From NCBI GenBank assembly GCA_963714795.1, contig CAVQPS010000010.1, positions 434,001-498,000 of the forward strand: 64,000 nucleotides of DNA. The letters are read 5' to 3'. Shown here piece by piece: positions 15,852-25,345 of this stretch. Origin of the DNA: DATIXJ01 sp963714795 (GTDB lineage: Bacteria; Bacteroidota; Ignavibacteria; UBA10030; SZUA-254). The notes under the pieces are model-generated. The model was not told the origin of the DNA. It did not search any database and worked only from the letters and a program-made list of their open reading frames with translations. The number at the start of each line of letters is the position of its first letter. Positions within the stretch are counted from its first letter, which is position 1. A program made the translations under genes and the position numbers.

Positions 15852-17849
15852 TTATTTCATAAGCATCATCTTGCGGACCTGAGTAAACTGCGATTCTCTG
15901 CCGTCAATAGGAGTCGCAACAAGCTTGAAGAAATAAACACCACTCGAAACGGAATTGCCGTAAAAATCAGTTCCATTCCACTTCACCGTATATGAACCGG
16001 CACCGAAGGCAGTGTTGGTAATCACCGCCACTTCCTGACCAATCACGTTATAAATCTTGAGATTGATAAGACTGGCTTTGGGAATATCAAAATGGATCTG
16101 CGTTGACGGATTAAAGGGATTGGGATAATTTTGATCCAGCCGGAATTCTGCGGGGAGATTTCCTTTACCATTAACGACACCTGTTGTCACATCCGGTGAA
16201 ACTGTCAGAGATGTATTACTCACCTGATAATTATTGGTATCGGCAACAGTAAATGTCGGAACGGAACTGGCCGAATATCCGACTTTATCGATAACAAGCT
16301 GATACGAATCAGCAGCAACATCTTCGATTGAATAGGAACCGTCATCTTCCGTAACATCATATCCAACAACTTGCCCCGTGGTATTTGAAACAGCATATAC
16401 CGTCACTCCCTGGAATCCGGAACTCGCTGTCGACGTTTTCTTCGCCAAAGGAGAATTGCCGCCGCCCAAAACAACCTCGCCGGCAATGCCGCCGCAACCG
16501 GAAACGGTTGCAGGCCCGACACAAATGTTAATGCCGGAAACATTTCCAGACACACTGATACTGTCCGCATTTTTCCAATTATAAACGCCGCACGCGGACT
16601 GGCTGTACCATGCCGGTGCGTAATCGGATACGGGAAGAGCTCTGAGGTAAAATGTCCCTGCTACTAAATGTGAAAAATCAAAATTGCCCAAAGAATCGGT
16701 CATCCGGAAACGCACGGGATATCGTCCGAAGATCGTTTTGCGGAACAACATTAAGAACGACGGCACTCCGTCTCCTGCTGAATCGGAAACCGTTCCGGAC
16801 AATGTATTGACGGCATTCGGATTCGGGAGAAGTGCAAAATTAATTCCCGATGTATCGTGATTTAAGAACAACCGGGTCGCATCCAAAGGGCTATATTTAT
16901 TTTCATAAAACTTTTCAATATATCCGGCTTTAACGGCAATAGCGATATAGCGGATATGCTGGTCGCTGAGAAAATGCGCTGTGTAATTACCGGATGAGTC
17001 TGTCCTACCAAACCAAACAGCACCGTGTAGTTCGCCAAGTTCCGGAAGGAACCATCGTTCAAGCGGGAAACCGCCAAAAATGCCTGTTATTGCTTCAAGT
17101 TCACGAAGATAACGAAGCGGTCGCAAAAATGCGACAAAGGCATTGGGAATTCCCAGTCCGGTCACGCTATCAGTTACCGTCCCGTTGACAGTGACAGGAA
17201 TAGGTTGGGGAACCAGATGCATTGCAAAATCTGCAGTGACCGTATCCTGATGCAAATGAATGACTGTCGCGTTATCTAACCGTTTAACATTGTTAAACCA
17301 TTCATCGAAATAATTGACCGCCCGAGCCTGAACAATATAATTTCCCGTATCCAGCGGCACCCAATACACTCCTCCGGAATCTGTGTGTGTCCGTTCCGTC
17401 CACATTCCTGCATTGGTGAAGAACCGAACAACAGCATTCTGAATCGGCAATCCGCTGAGACTATCGATAACTCGTCCGGTAATGACTCCTTGATGAGGCT
17501 TCGGATGATCGGCTTCAAAATGAAAGTCAACAGTATCGCTTGGACCACTTTCACCCTGCAAATTTGCTGCAGTCACATAATAATGAAATACTCGTCCCGG
17601 AAATACGTACCAATCGATAAATTCCCGATGAAATACCTCGCCATACAATTCAAATGGAGAAGCATCGATAGCTCTATACACTTTATAACCGATGGTATTT
17701 GCCGTTGAATCCCAACGTAACACCGCTCCACCATCTAATCCCGCCCGTACGACAAGATTGGTCGGCGGCAATGGTGCCTGAGCATAGACATTCGTCATCA
17801 AAACGAGCATCAAAACCATCAAAACATAAAAATGTAACCTTTTCACCAT
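15852..17849 (-). CDS. Type IX-secreted protein with FN3 and carboxypeptidase-regulatory-like domains
   Basis: A 665-residue exported protein. In order: signal peptide (1-24), a fibronectin type III domain (about 25-110, PTNLVVRAGLDGGAVLRWDS), and about four carboxypeptidase-regulatory-like beta sandwiches (about 118-205, 215-335, 345-425, 455-545). The C-terminal sorting domain (about 575-665) contains LDQNYPNPFNPSTQIHFDIP and SGVYFFKL. That domain directs transport by the type IX system and attachment or release at the surface. It lies upstream of the pilin-like gene, behind its own terminator. The regulatory-like domains match those of the lipoprotein at the other end of the locus, hinting at a common surface role. 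Confidence 0.8.
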   Translation of the reverse strand: MVKRLHFYVLMVLMLVLMTNVYAQAPLPPTNLVVRAGLDGGAVLRWDSTANTIGYKVYRAIDASPFELYGEVFHREFIDWYVFPGRVFHYYVTAANLQGESGPSDTVDFHFEADHPKPHQGVITGRVIDSLSGLPIQNAVVRFFTNAGMWTERTHTDSGGVYWVPLDTGNYIVQARAVNYFDEWFNNVKRLDNATVIHLHQDTVTADFAMHLVPQPIPVTVNGTVTDSVTGLGIPNAFVAFLRPLRYLRELEAITGIFGGFPLERWFLPELGELHGAVWFGRTDSSGNYTAHFLSDQHIRYIAIAVKAGYIEKFYENKYSPLDATRLFLNHDTSGINFALLPNPNAVNTLSGTVSDSAGDGVPSFLMLFRKTIFGRYPVRFRMTDSLGNFDFSHLVAGTFYLRALPVSDYAPAWYSQSACGVYNWKNADSISVSGNVSGINICVGPATVSGCGGIAGEVVLGGGNSPLAKKTSTASSGFQGVTVYAVSNTTGQVVGYDVTEDDGSYSIEDVAADSYQLVIDKVGYSASSVPTFTVADTNNYQVSNTSLTVSPDVTTGVVNGKGNLPAEFRLDQNYPNPFNPSTQIHFDIPKASLINLKIYNVIGQEVAVITNTAFGAGSYTVKWNGTDFYGNSVSSGVYFFKLVATPIDGRESQFTQVRKMMLMK

Positions 17850-17929
17850 AACGAACCTCGGTTCTTGTGATTGATACGTGAATTATGTTTTTTCAAAAAA
17901 ACGAACGAAATAACAAATAACCTTATAAT

Positions 17930-17990
17930 TGTCAAATTATCTTTTTATAAAATCACAACATTACGGTATAAACCGATTGATAATTTGACA
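17930..17990. repeat. 12-bp perfect inverted repeat with 37-base spacer
   Basis: TGTCAAATTATC (17930-17941) is the exact reverse complement of GATAATTTGACA (17979-17990). Each arm contains TTTGACA, a -35-like word, pointing outward on opposite strands. The spacer holds a smaller CGGT/ACCG hairpin. It lies between queC and the secreted-protein gene, so it may carry the promoter of the latter, a terminator of queC, or an operator. Confidence 0.55.
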
Positions 17991-18009
17991 GAACAGGGAA
18001 TTGAAAAGT

Positions 18010-18699
18010 TTAATGATAGGTAGGTTTCGTGATATATCTCACGGGATCTTCTATGCCGGCCATTTGAAATCCCCGTAAACGCAGAGCACAACTGTCGCAC
18101 ACGCCACAAGCCAGATCCTCCGACTGATAGCATGACCATGTTAACTGGAACGGAGATCCCAACTCAATCCCTTTTCTCACAATCTCATGCTTCTTCAAAT
18201 GAATAATGGGCGTAACGATTTCCAGCGATGTATCCGGTTTCGTACCCAATGAAATAACACGGTTGAAGGCATCGTAAAATTCTTTTCGACAATCGGGATA
18301 ACCGGAAGAATCTTCTTCGACCGCACCGATAAATATTTTTTTTGCACGAATCACTTCCCCCCAGCTGACAGCGATCGAAAGAATATTCGCATTACGGAAA
18401 GGGACATATGATGTCGGGATGACATCCCGGGTGAGATCGGCCCCTTCCACCGGAATGTCATGGTCGGTCAAACTGGAACCACCGATCTGTTTTAAATGTC
18501 CGACATCGACGACGAGCCGCTGTTGAACCCGGTAATAATCGGCAATATCGTGAAACGCTTTGAGCTCGCGCTGTTCCGTCCGCTGACCGTAATTTAAATG
18601 CAAAAATGCGAGCCGGTATTGCTGATCGGCGATTGCCGCCGTTACACAGCTATCCATCCCGCCGCTGACAAGGACAATGGCAATTTCAGGTTTCAACAT
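18010..18699 (-). CDS. queC: 7-cyano-7-deazaguanine synthase
   Basis: QueC is an ATP-dependent PP-loop amidotransferase-like enzyme converting 7-carboxy-7-deazaguanine to preQ0, a queuosine precursor. The 229-residue protein has the PP-loop VLVSGGMDSCV near residue 10. The C-terminal zinc cysteines lie in SCYQSEDLACGVCDSCALR. Length and motifs are complete. It follows queE by 34 bp on the same strand, so consecutive steps are co-transcribed; queD and queF are not in the window. Confidence 0.95.
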   Translation of the reverse strand: MLKPEIAIVLVSGGMDSCVTAAIADQQYRLAFLHLNYGQRTEQRELKAFHDIADYYRVQQRLVVDVGHLKQIGGSSLTDHDIPVEGADLTRDVIPTSYVPFRNANILSIAVSWGEVIRAKKIFIGAVEEDSSGYPDCRKEFYDAFNRVISLGTKPDTSLEIVTPIIHLKKHEIVRKGIELGSPFQLTWSCYQSEDLACGVCDSCALRLRGFQMAGIEDPVRYITKPTYH

Positions 18700-18733
18700 T
18701 TGTTTTGCCGATGGAAAATAAATTTTGAATCAA

Positions 18734-19435
18734 TCATACTCCCTTCATCGCCGGATGCCAGATATATTTATGCGCCTGCAGTTGAAAACGAACACGGAGT
18801 TTGTCCTGAAGAATCCATTCAACAAGCCGGACGGGTTCCAGTTCACCGAAAACAACAGACATCAGCACGGAACATTTTTGTCCGATCGCAAAATCTTGCA
18901 TCATTTTTTTTGACCATTCATAATCTTCCCGCGTGCCGATGACAAATTTTACTTCATCATTTTTTTGAAGAAATTCCACATTCTTCCAAAGATTTTTTTT
19001 CATCATAGCGCTGGAAGGACATTTAAAATCCACGATTTTTTTTACCCGTCGATCAACCGTACTAACGTCCAGACTGCCGCCCGTTTCAATAAGGACGTCA
19101 TACTCTTCGTCGCACAAACGTTTCATCAATTCATGAACATTCTGTTGAAACAACGGCTCCCCTCCGGTAATTTCCACCAGTTTACAATTGTACGAAGCTA
19201 CTTTTTGAAGAATGTCATCGACGGACATTTCCTTTCCTTCGTAAAAAGCATACCCGGTGTCGCAATAACTGCACCGGATGTTGCAATATGTCAATCGGAC
19301 GAACACACACGGCAAACCGGTAAAGCTCGACTCGCCCTGGATGCTGTGAAAAATTTCATTAATAACGAGAACATGTGCAACATCCGGCTTCATTTCCGGC
19401 TCTCGGTTTTTTTCTGCATGCATTGGGTTAGCCAT
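18734..19435 (-). CDS. queE: 7-carboxy-7-deazaguanine synthase
   Basis: QueE is a radical-SAM enzyme that contracts 6-carboxytetrahydropterin to 7-carboxy-7-deazaguanine. The 233-residue protein has the cluster-binding motif CNIRCSYCDTGYAF (CxxxCxxC) near residue 52 and EITGGEPLFQ near 92. The annotated start overlaps the preceding glycosyltransferase by 8 bp. A start at the internal Met before KPDVAH would remove 14 residues and cannot be excluded. It pairs with queC. Confidence 0.93.
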   Translation of the reverse strand: MANPMHAEKNREPEMKPDVAHVLVINEIFHSIQGESSFTGLPCVFVRLTYCNIRCSYCDTGYAFYEGKEMSVDDILQKVASYNCKLVEITGGEPLFQQNVHELMKRLCDEEYDVLIETGGSLDVSTVDRRVKKIVDFKCPSSAMMKKNLWKNVEFLQKNDEVKFVIGTREDYEWSKKMMQDFAIGQKCSVLMSVVFGELEPVRLVEWILQDKLRVRFQLQAHKYIWHPAMKGV

Positions 19436-20444
19436 GAGAACGGTTCCTAAAACTTTTCAGAATTCCGACAATGCTTCCCGATAAACAGACAATGTGATCG
19501 ATGAACAAAAACGGCACCATGACCGTCATCGCGAATACTCCGCGGACTTGTTCCAGATAATTAAGAAATCGAATGTTGAGCGCCAGATACAGACCTGTCG
19601 CAACGGCAACGTAGACCGGCGAACAGATTTTTACAACTGCGCCCACACCAAGCGCCAGAACAAAAACCGAAAAAATCGTTGAGACGATAAACACCGGGTA
19701 GACATTCACAAAACCCTTTTGTACGGACCGCGCTGTCTCGCCAAAACGCATTGCCATCTCGGAAAATCCGACACTACGGAAATATTCGTTCTTCATGAAT
19801 GACCACACCGTATACTGCTTCAAATGTTCGACTTCAATATCCATATTCAGAATGATATTCAGATGTGCGCGGGCAAAGCGTTTTCCTAATTCGATATCGT
19901 CATGACCGCGGCGGGCAAGCAGGGTGGTATTGAATCCTCCCAGTTTTTCAAACGCCTGACGTTTAATCCCGGAAACCGCCCCGAACAACCAGTCGATGTC
20001 CGGAGAACTTTTCATGTATGAATACCGGACCCACAAATTTTTGTACTGGCTCACAAACGATTCATGACGATGTTTCGCTGTGTATATACCGACAACCGCA
20101 TCGGTATATTCATCTTCCAGTGTTTCGACGATGCCGAGTATTGTTTCGCGATAAATAATAATATCGGAATCAAGAAAGACAAAAACATCTCCCCGTGCGC
20201 AGCGCGCTCCCTCATTCCGGGCATTGTTCGCTCCGGTGCCGTTTTCTGGTTCCAAGAGTGTACAATCAAAACGGCGGGCAATTTCGCACGTGCCGTCCGT
20301 CGAATGATCATCAACGACAATCACTTCGATATTCTTGTAATACGAACGCCTGATGGAACGCAAGCAATAATCCAGCGTTCCGGCTCCGTTTTTTACCGGA
20401 ATGATGATCGATACGAGAGGATGGTAATCCGTTGTGAATTTCAT
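19428..20444 (-). CDS. Family 2 glycosyltransferase with C-terminal membrane anchor
   Basis: A 338-residue GT-A glycosyltransferase. The nucleotide-binding start is SIIIPVKNGAGTLDYCL, followed by VVDDHSTDGT and the metal-binding FLDSD near residue 95. Three hydrophobic segments after residue ~245 anchor it to the inner membrane. It probably adds a sugar to a lipid-linked surface polysaccharide. Its ATG immediately follows the stop of the remnant at 20445, and it ends inside queE. Donor and acceptor are unknown. Confidence 0.85.
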   Translation of the reverse strand: MKFTTDYHPLVSIIIPVKNGAGTLDYCLRSIRRSYYKNIEVIVVDDHSTDGTCEIARRFDCTLLEPENGTGANNARNEGARCARGDVFVFLDSDIIIYRETILGIVETLEDEYTDAVVGIYTAKHRHESFVSQYKNLWVRYSYMKSSPDIDWLFGAVSGIKRQAFEKLGGFNTTLLARRGHDDIELGKRFARAHLNIILNMDIEVEHLKQYTVWSFMKNEYFRSVGFSEMAMRFGETARSVQKGFVNVYPVFIVSTIFSVFVLALGVGAVVKICSPVYVAVATGLYLALNIRFLNYLEQVRGVFAMTVMVPFLFIDHIVCLSGSIVGILKSFRNRSHG

Positions 20445-20788
20445 CTATCGATTCGTTCCTTCAGACTGTGAATTTTTCCCGACTATCAATCCGTCACAAA
20501 TCCACGCAGCGGTAAAACCCATCAAAAGCAACGTATATGGAACATGAAAACGATGCGAACCGAAATATATAAGATACAAAAGAGTCATACTGCACCATAC
20601 AAAGATAAGAAAATATTCATTCAATCTCAGCATCGATCGGTGTCGATATCGGAATGAACAAACTGTTGAAGGAGTTCCGCAAGAGAAGGAAACGCAACGA
20701 ATGCCGCTGCCAATACGATACAGGAAAATGAAAAAAGGGACAACAACATCCGTATCGATCGGGCCTGTGGCGAAAAATAATCTATCAT
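20445..20788 (-). pseudogene. Remnant of a multi-spanning glycosyltransferase, C-terminal part
   Basis: Two short frames read consecutively. 20788-20627 starts MIDYFSPQARSIRMLL and has one hydrophobic helix. 20633-20445 has two more helices and LLYLIYFGSHRFHVPYTLL, which resembles the C-terminal end of ArnT/GT39-type polyprenol-sugar transferases. The frames overlap at ATGCTGA. Together they look like the last ~110 residues of a larger membrane glycosyltransferase with a broken frame and no catalytic part. Alternatively they are two tiny real membrane proteins. The identity rests on the FGSHRFHVP segment only. Confidence 0.5.
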
Positions 20789-20800
20789 GAAAACGATTTC

Positions 20801-21634
20801 TTAATTTTTTGACCGGACAATACGACGGGTTGCCTCGCGCAATTTTGATTCCCTGATAAAAAAAATGTTTTTGAAGAACGAAATCACGATTGCACCGGCA
20901 AAAGAACACACGGCCGAAAAATAGGGCACCTGATCCGTTGTTCCCCAATACCGGCGTGAAACGCGATGAAGTTCCCGCAATGAAGACGGGATCATGAACC
21001 GCAACGACTTTGATGTTTTTGATTCCGGATGGATACGAAACGAAGAAAAGCATTGCGGCACATAGACAAACGGATACAGGAGAATTAACCGGATGAATAC
21101 ATCATGATCCATGACATAATGGAGAGACTCATCAAGATATCCAACTTGTTCCAACGCTATTCGCCGGAAGAAAAAAGACGGCTGACAATAAGAATATTTC
21201 CATCGCCAATAACAAATAAATTCCCTGGCAGAAATCCCCCGGGGTATGATTTTCCCTATTACATTTCCATGTTGGTTGATTTCCCGACCATCTCCATACA
21301 CAACCATCGTTTGTTCATTACGAAAAAGCTCACGAACGCGCTCAAAAGTGCCCGGACAATAACAGTCATCGGCGTTGAGCCATCCGATGACGTCGCCGTC
21401 AGCCATCCGGAAACCTTTATTCAATGCCGCCGACTGACCGCTATCCGGCTCCGATACCCATCGGAGATGCGGGTAGCGCTTGAGAATTTCTACGGTATGA
21501 TCCGTTGACGCCGCATCTATCACAATGTGTTCGAATGCAGGATCATTCTGCCCGAGGACACTCAGGATATTTTCTTCTAGAAATTCGGATTGATTGAGGG
21601 ATGGAGTTACGACGGAGATTCTAAGGGGCGGCAT
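20801..21634 (-). CDS. Family 2 glycosyltransferase
   Basis: A GT-A glycosyltransferase of 277 residues from the ATG before PPLRISVVTPSLNQ. A start 36 bases earlier is open but lies deep in the upstream fcl gene. Motifs are VIDAASTDHTVEIL, GDVIGWLNADDCY (the DxD-like site is NADD) and a C-terminal hydrophobic stretch. It resembles WcaA-like O-antigen transferases. It overlaps fcl by 14 bp, which suits a role in fucose-containing polysaccharide assembly; the exact linkage is unknown. Confidence 0.85.
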   Translation of the reverse strand: MPPLRISVVTPSLNQSEFLEENILSVLGQNDPAFEHIVIDAASTDHTVEILKRYPHLRWVSEPDSGQSAALNKGFRMADGDVIGWLNADDCYCPGTFERVRELFRNEQTMVVYGDGREINQHGNVIGKIIPRGISAREFICYWRWKYSYCQPSFFFRRIALEQVGYLDESLHYVMDHDVFIRLILLYPFVYVPQCFSSFRIHPESKTSKSLRFMIPSSLRELHRVSRRYWGTTDQVPYFSAVCSFAGAIVISFFKNIFFIRESKLREATRRIVRSKN

Positions 21635-22700
21635 GTTGCAACTGCTCTCGCTGTGCACTGTACCATCCAATGGTCTGACGTAAACCCTGGTCGAGAGAAA
21701 TTTTTGGTTTCCAGCCGAGTGAACAGAGGCGGGTTACATCGAGCAATTTCCGTGGCATTCCGTCGGGATGAGTGTGATCAAACCGAATCTCCCCGTCAAA
21801 ACCGGACATCTGTTTCACCGTTGCCGCAATCGAAGCAATTGTTTGATCGGCACCGGTGCCGATATTGACAAACTCACCGACATCCTTATACGAATATCCT
21901 TCCATGAGAAACAGAGATGCGTCGGCAAGATCATCGACATGCAGAAATTCCCGATACGAAGTGCCCGTTCCCCACAATTCAACATAATCGGCAGTAATAC
22001 CGATTTGTTCCAGCAAAGCAATCACCGACGCGATATCATTATTGGCGGAACGTATACCGAAACCAAATGAATAACGGCGGACATCCTGAAGAATACGTTC
22101 ATAATTCTTTTCGCGAAGAAGTTTTGCAAGAAAGAATTTTCGGATCAATGCGGCAAGCACGTGAGAAGTCTCAAGATTAAAATTGTCATTGCTCCCGTAC
22201 AGATTGGTCGGCATCGCTGAAATAAAATTCGTTCCATATTGCTCATTGTAATAGCGGCACAATTTAATCGCCGCGATTTTTGCCACAGCGTACGGCTCAT
22301 TCGTTTGTTCCAGCATACCGGTCAGCAAATACTCTTCTTTCATCGGCTGGGGAGAAAATTTCGGATAAATACAGGATGATCCGAAGTTCAATAATTTTTT
22401 TACGCCGGATTTATACGAGGAATGAATCAGATTCAGAGCAATGGCGAGATTATCATAAATAAACTCCCCCCTGTACGTATTATTGGCAAGAATGCCGCCG
22501 ACTCTTGCAGCACTTAAGAAAACATACTCCGGTCTGATTTTATCAAAAAAAAGCTCCACGTCATTTTGACGCCGCAAATCGAGTTCTTCATGCGTCACCG
22601 TAATGATATTACCGTATCCACGCTGTTGTAGTGCGCGAACAACCGACGAACCGACAAGTCCCCGGTGCCCCGCAACAAATATTTTTGCATGTTTATCCAT
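21621..22700 (-). CDS. fcl: GDP-L-fucose synthase
   Basis: This NADPH-dependent epimerase/reductase makes GDP-L-fucose from GDP-4-keto-6-deoxy-mannose. It has 359 residues, the Rossmann motif GHRGLVGSSV near residue 11, the short-chain dehydrogenase Tyr/Lys pair in EPYAVAKIAAIKLC, and family segments NFGSSCIYP and GTSYREFLHVDDLA. It is slightly longer than the usual ~320 because of an insertion near residues 190-225. It lies 19 bp after gmd, which makes its substrate. Confidence 0.95.
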   Translation of the reverse strand: MDKHAKIFVAGHRGLVGSSVVRALQQRGYGNIITVTHEELDLRRQNDVELFFDKIRPEYVFLSAARVGGILANNTYRGEFIYDNLAIALNLIHSSYKSGVKKLLNFGSSCIYPKFSPQPMKEEYLLTGMLEQTNEPYAVAKIAAIKLCRYYNEQYGTNFISAMPTNLYGSNDNFNLETSHVLAALIRKFFLAKLLREKNYERILQDVRRYSFGFGIRSANNDIASVIALLEQIGITADYVELWGTGTSYREFLHVDDLADASLFLMEGYSYKDVGEFVNIGTGADQTIASIAATVKQMSGFDGEIRFDHTHPDGMPRKLLDVTRLCSLGWKPKISLDQGLRQTIGWYSAQREQLQHAAP

Positions 22701-22719
22701 GATGGATGGAACCCATTCG

Positions 22720-23724
22720 TCACATTGAGAGATTCACATGATGTTCTTTTTGAACTTGCTCCAAATCCGCATCAACCATCAATCGAACCAATTCATGGAA
22801 TGTGGTTTTCGGTGCCCACCCGATTTTATTCTTCGCTTTGCTTGCATCACCGACTAAAATGTCGACTTCTGCCGGCCGAAAATAATGCGGATCAATTTTT
22901 ACATATTTCTTCCAATCCAACCCGGCATACGAAAATGCTTCTTCCAAAAATTCCCGCACCGTATGCGTTTCTCCCGTTGCAATCACAAAATCTTCCGGCT
23001 TTTCCTGCTGCAGCATAAGCCACATCGCTTCGACATATTCTTTTGCATATCCCCAATCACGTTTTGCATCAAGATTTCCAAGATACAATTCTTTGTCAAG
23101 ACCCGCTTTGATGCGCGCAATCCCACGCGTAATTTTTCTCGTTACAAATGTTTCGCCGCGCCGCGGTGATTCATGATTGAAAAGAATCCCGTTACAGGCA
23201 TACATGCCGTAACTCTCGCGGTAATTGATCGTGATCCAATATGCGTAGACTTTTGAACATCCATACGGACTGCGTGGATAAAACGGCGTGGTTTCTTTTT
23301 GAGGAGTTTCCTGTACCATCCCGAACATTTCACTGCTCGATGCCTGATAGAATTTTGTCTTCACTCCCGTTTCATGGATCGCTTCAAGCAACCGAACGGT
23401 TCCGATTGCCGTCACATCGCCGGTATATTCCGGAACATCGAAACTGACACGGACATGACTCTGCGCGGCAAGATGATATACTTCATCGGGTTGAAGCCGG
23501 TAGAGAAGTTTGATGAGATTGGTAGAGTCGCTGATATCACCGTAGTGAAGGAAAAAACTAACACCATGAACATGCGGATCGGTATAGAGATGTTCGATAC
23601 GACTTGTGTTAAATGTACTTGCACGACGGATGATGCCGTGCACTTCGTATCCTTTCGACAATAATAATTCTGCAAGATACGAACCATCTTGTCCGGTTAT
23701 TCCAGTAATAAGGGCTTTTTTCAT
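22720..23724 (-). CDS. gmd: GDP-mannose 4,6-dehydratase
   Basis: Gmd converts GDP-mannose to GDP-4-keto-6-deoxymannose. The 334-residue protein starts with the Rossmann motif GITGQDGSYLAELL. It has HLAAQSHVRVSFD, the catalytic region YQASSSEMFG and the Tyr/Lys pair in YPRSPYGCSKVYAYW. RRGETFVTRKITRG is a Gmd signature. With fcl it forms a two-step GDP-fucose pathway feeding the glycosyltransferases next to it. Confidence 0.96.
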   Translation of the reverse strand: MKKALITGITGQDGSYLAELLLSKGYEVHGIIRRASTFNTSRIEHLYTDPHVHGVSFFLHYGDISDSTNLIKLLYRLQPDEVYHLAAQSHVRVSFDVPEYTGDVTAIGTVRLLEAIHETGVKTKFYQASSSEMFGMVQETPQKETTPFYPRSPYGCSKVYAYWITINYRESYGMYACNGILFNHESPRRGETFVTRKITRGIARIKAGLDKELYLGNLDAKRDWGYAKEYVEAMWLMLQQEKPEDFVIATGETHTVREFLEEAFSYAGLDWKKYVKIDPHYFRPAEVDILVGDASKAKNKIGWAPKTTFHELVRLMVDADLEQVQKEHHVNLSM

Positions 23725-23808
23725 TTGATTGCTTAAATATTTATGAAAACAATATAAGAAAATTTATCCAATTTCTTTACGGACCTCCAACGCCGGGATA
23801 TTGGAAAG

Positions 23809-24363
23809 CTAAAACATAAAAGTGTTATCGGCATCTTTCAATTTTGGATTTGCTTTATCTTTTTCCGACAGAATCGGATTTTCAACAGGCCACTGAATTC
23901 CCACAGCCGGATCATTCCACAAAATACCGCGATCGTGATCGCGGGAAAATTCTTTTGTACATTTATACATGATTTCTGCTCGATCCGTCAATGCGACAAA
24001 CCCGTGTGCAAAACCGGGCGGCACATACATCATCCGGCAATTCTCTTCGGTTAATTCGGCAGAGACCCACCTGGAAAATGTCGGCGACCCTTTTCTTATA
24101 TCGACACACACGTCGAATATTTTTCCGCGCAGACACCGCACTAATTTGCCCTGGATATTCGGATGGATTTGATAATGAAGTCCACGCAACACATTCTTTG
24201 CAGATTGCGAATGATTGTCCTGCACGAAATTCTCGGTAATTCCTAGTTTCGCAAAATCCGATTGTTTATAGCTCTCAAGAAAAAAACCGCGGCTATCGCG
24301 GAACATAGTCGGTTCGATCAATAACACTTCCGGAATGGAAAGCCGGGAAACGGTAAACGGCAT
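23809..24363 (-). CDS. rfbC: dTDP-4-dehydrorhamnose 3,5-epimerase
   Basis: A 184-residue cupin epimerase acting on dTDP-4-keto-6-deoxyglucose in dTDP-rhamnose synthesis. Family motifs are DSRGFFLESY, QDNHSQSAKNVLRGLHYQ (with the catalytic His), YVPPGFAHGFV and the Tyr-containing AEIMYKCTKEF. It is 3 bp downstream of rfbA. rfbB and rfbD are not in the window, so the pathway is completed elsewhere. Confidence 0.95.
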   Translation of the reverse strand: MPFTVSRLSIPEVLLIEPTMFRDSRGFFLESYKQSDFAKLGITENFVQDNHSQSAKNVLRGLHYQIHPNIQGKLVRCLRGKIFDVCVDIRKGSPTFSRWVSAELTEENCRMMYVPPGFAHGFVALTDRAEIMYKCTKEFSRDHDRGILWNDPAVGIQWPVENPILSEKDKANPKLKDADNTFMF

Positions 24364-24366
24364 ACG

Positions 24367-25248
24367 CTATTCCTCTTCCTTGGCAAGGTTGAATAAATAT
24401 TGACCGTAAGAGTTTTTCTTCATCGTTTCGGCAAGAGCAAGCAACTGCTTTTTGCCGATAAATTTTTGGGTGTAGGCAATTTCTTCGATGCAAGCGATTT
24501 TCAGTCCCTGACGCTTTTCCATTGTGGAGATAAACATGCCGGCATCGAGAAGACTTTCGTCGGTTCCGGTATCGAGCCATGCATAACCGCGACCCATCAA
24601 CTCGACGCGCAACGCATCACGCTGCAAATAGACATTATTGACATCGGTAATCTCCAGTTCACCACGCGGCGACGGCTTGATGTTCCTGGCAACCTTCACG
24701 ACGCTATTGTCATAAAAATATAGTCCCGTCACGGCGTAATTCGATTTCGGACGTTTCGGTTTTTCTTCGATGGAAAGTACTTTATCATGTTTATCGAACT
24801 CGACGATGCCGTAGCGCTCGGGATCTTTCACATAATATCCGAACACCGTCGCGCCGCGTTTCGATTTGACATCCTTCACTGCTTTTTGCAACATACCGGT
24901 CAAGCCGTGTCCGTAAAAAATATTGTCGCCGAGAACGAGACAGACATCATCCTTCCCGATAAATTCTTCTCCGAGGAGAAACGATTCGGCAAGTCCGTTC
25001 GGTTTTGCTTGTTCCTTGTATGAAAATTTCAGTCCTAATTGTGATCCATCGCCGAAAATTTCTTTGAATTTCGGAAGATCGCGCGGCGTGGAAATAATCA
25101 AAATCTCCCGGATCCCGGCAAGCAATAAAACCGACAGCGGATAATAGATCATCGGTTTGTCGTAAATCGGAAGCAGTTGTTTGCAGACGGCAAGTGTCAG
25201 CGGATACAACCGTGTCCCGCTGCCGCCTGCTAAAATAATTCCTTTCAT
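24367..25248 (-). CDS. rfbA: Glucose-1-phosphate thymidylyltransferase
   Basis: RfbA makes dTDP-glucose, the first step of dTDP-rhamnose synthesis. From the ATG before KGIILAGGSGTRLYPLT it has 293 residues, the normal length. That start is preceded by AAGGAAGG, whereas the open frame 10 codons further up has no such site. The nucleotide-binding GGSGTRLYPLT, YDKPMIYYPLS, LGDNIFYG and LDTGTDESLLDA motifs are all present. It is followed at 3 bp by rfbC. Confidence 0.96.
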   Translation of the reverse strand: MKGIILAGGSGTRLYPLTLAVCKQLLPIYDKPMIYYPLSVLLLAGIREILIISTPRDLPKFKEIFGDGSQLGLKFSYKEQAKPNGLAESFLLGEEFIGKDDVCLVLGDNIFYGHGLTGMLQKAVKDVKSKRGATVFGYYVKDPERYGIVEFDKHDKVLSIEEKPKRPKSNYAVTGLYFYDNSVVKVARNIKPSPRGELEITDVNNVYLQRDALRVELMGRGYAWLDTGTDESLLDAGMFISTMEKRQGLKIACIEEIAYTQKFIGKKQLLALAETMKKNSYGQYLFNLAKEEE

Positions 25249-25345
25249 AATGCCTTCCTTCAAATGGATATCGTACAAAATACGAAAAACTTTGATAAAA
25301 AATGCTACTAAAAAAGATGATGATCGACGAACGGATCGACGGTTC

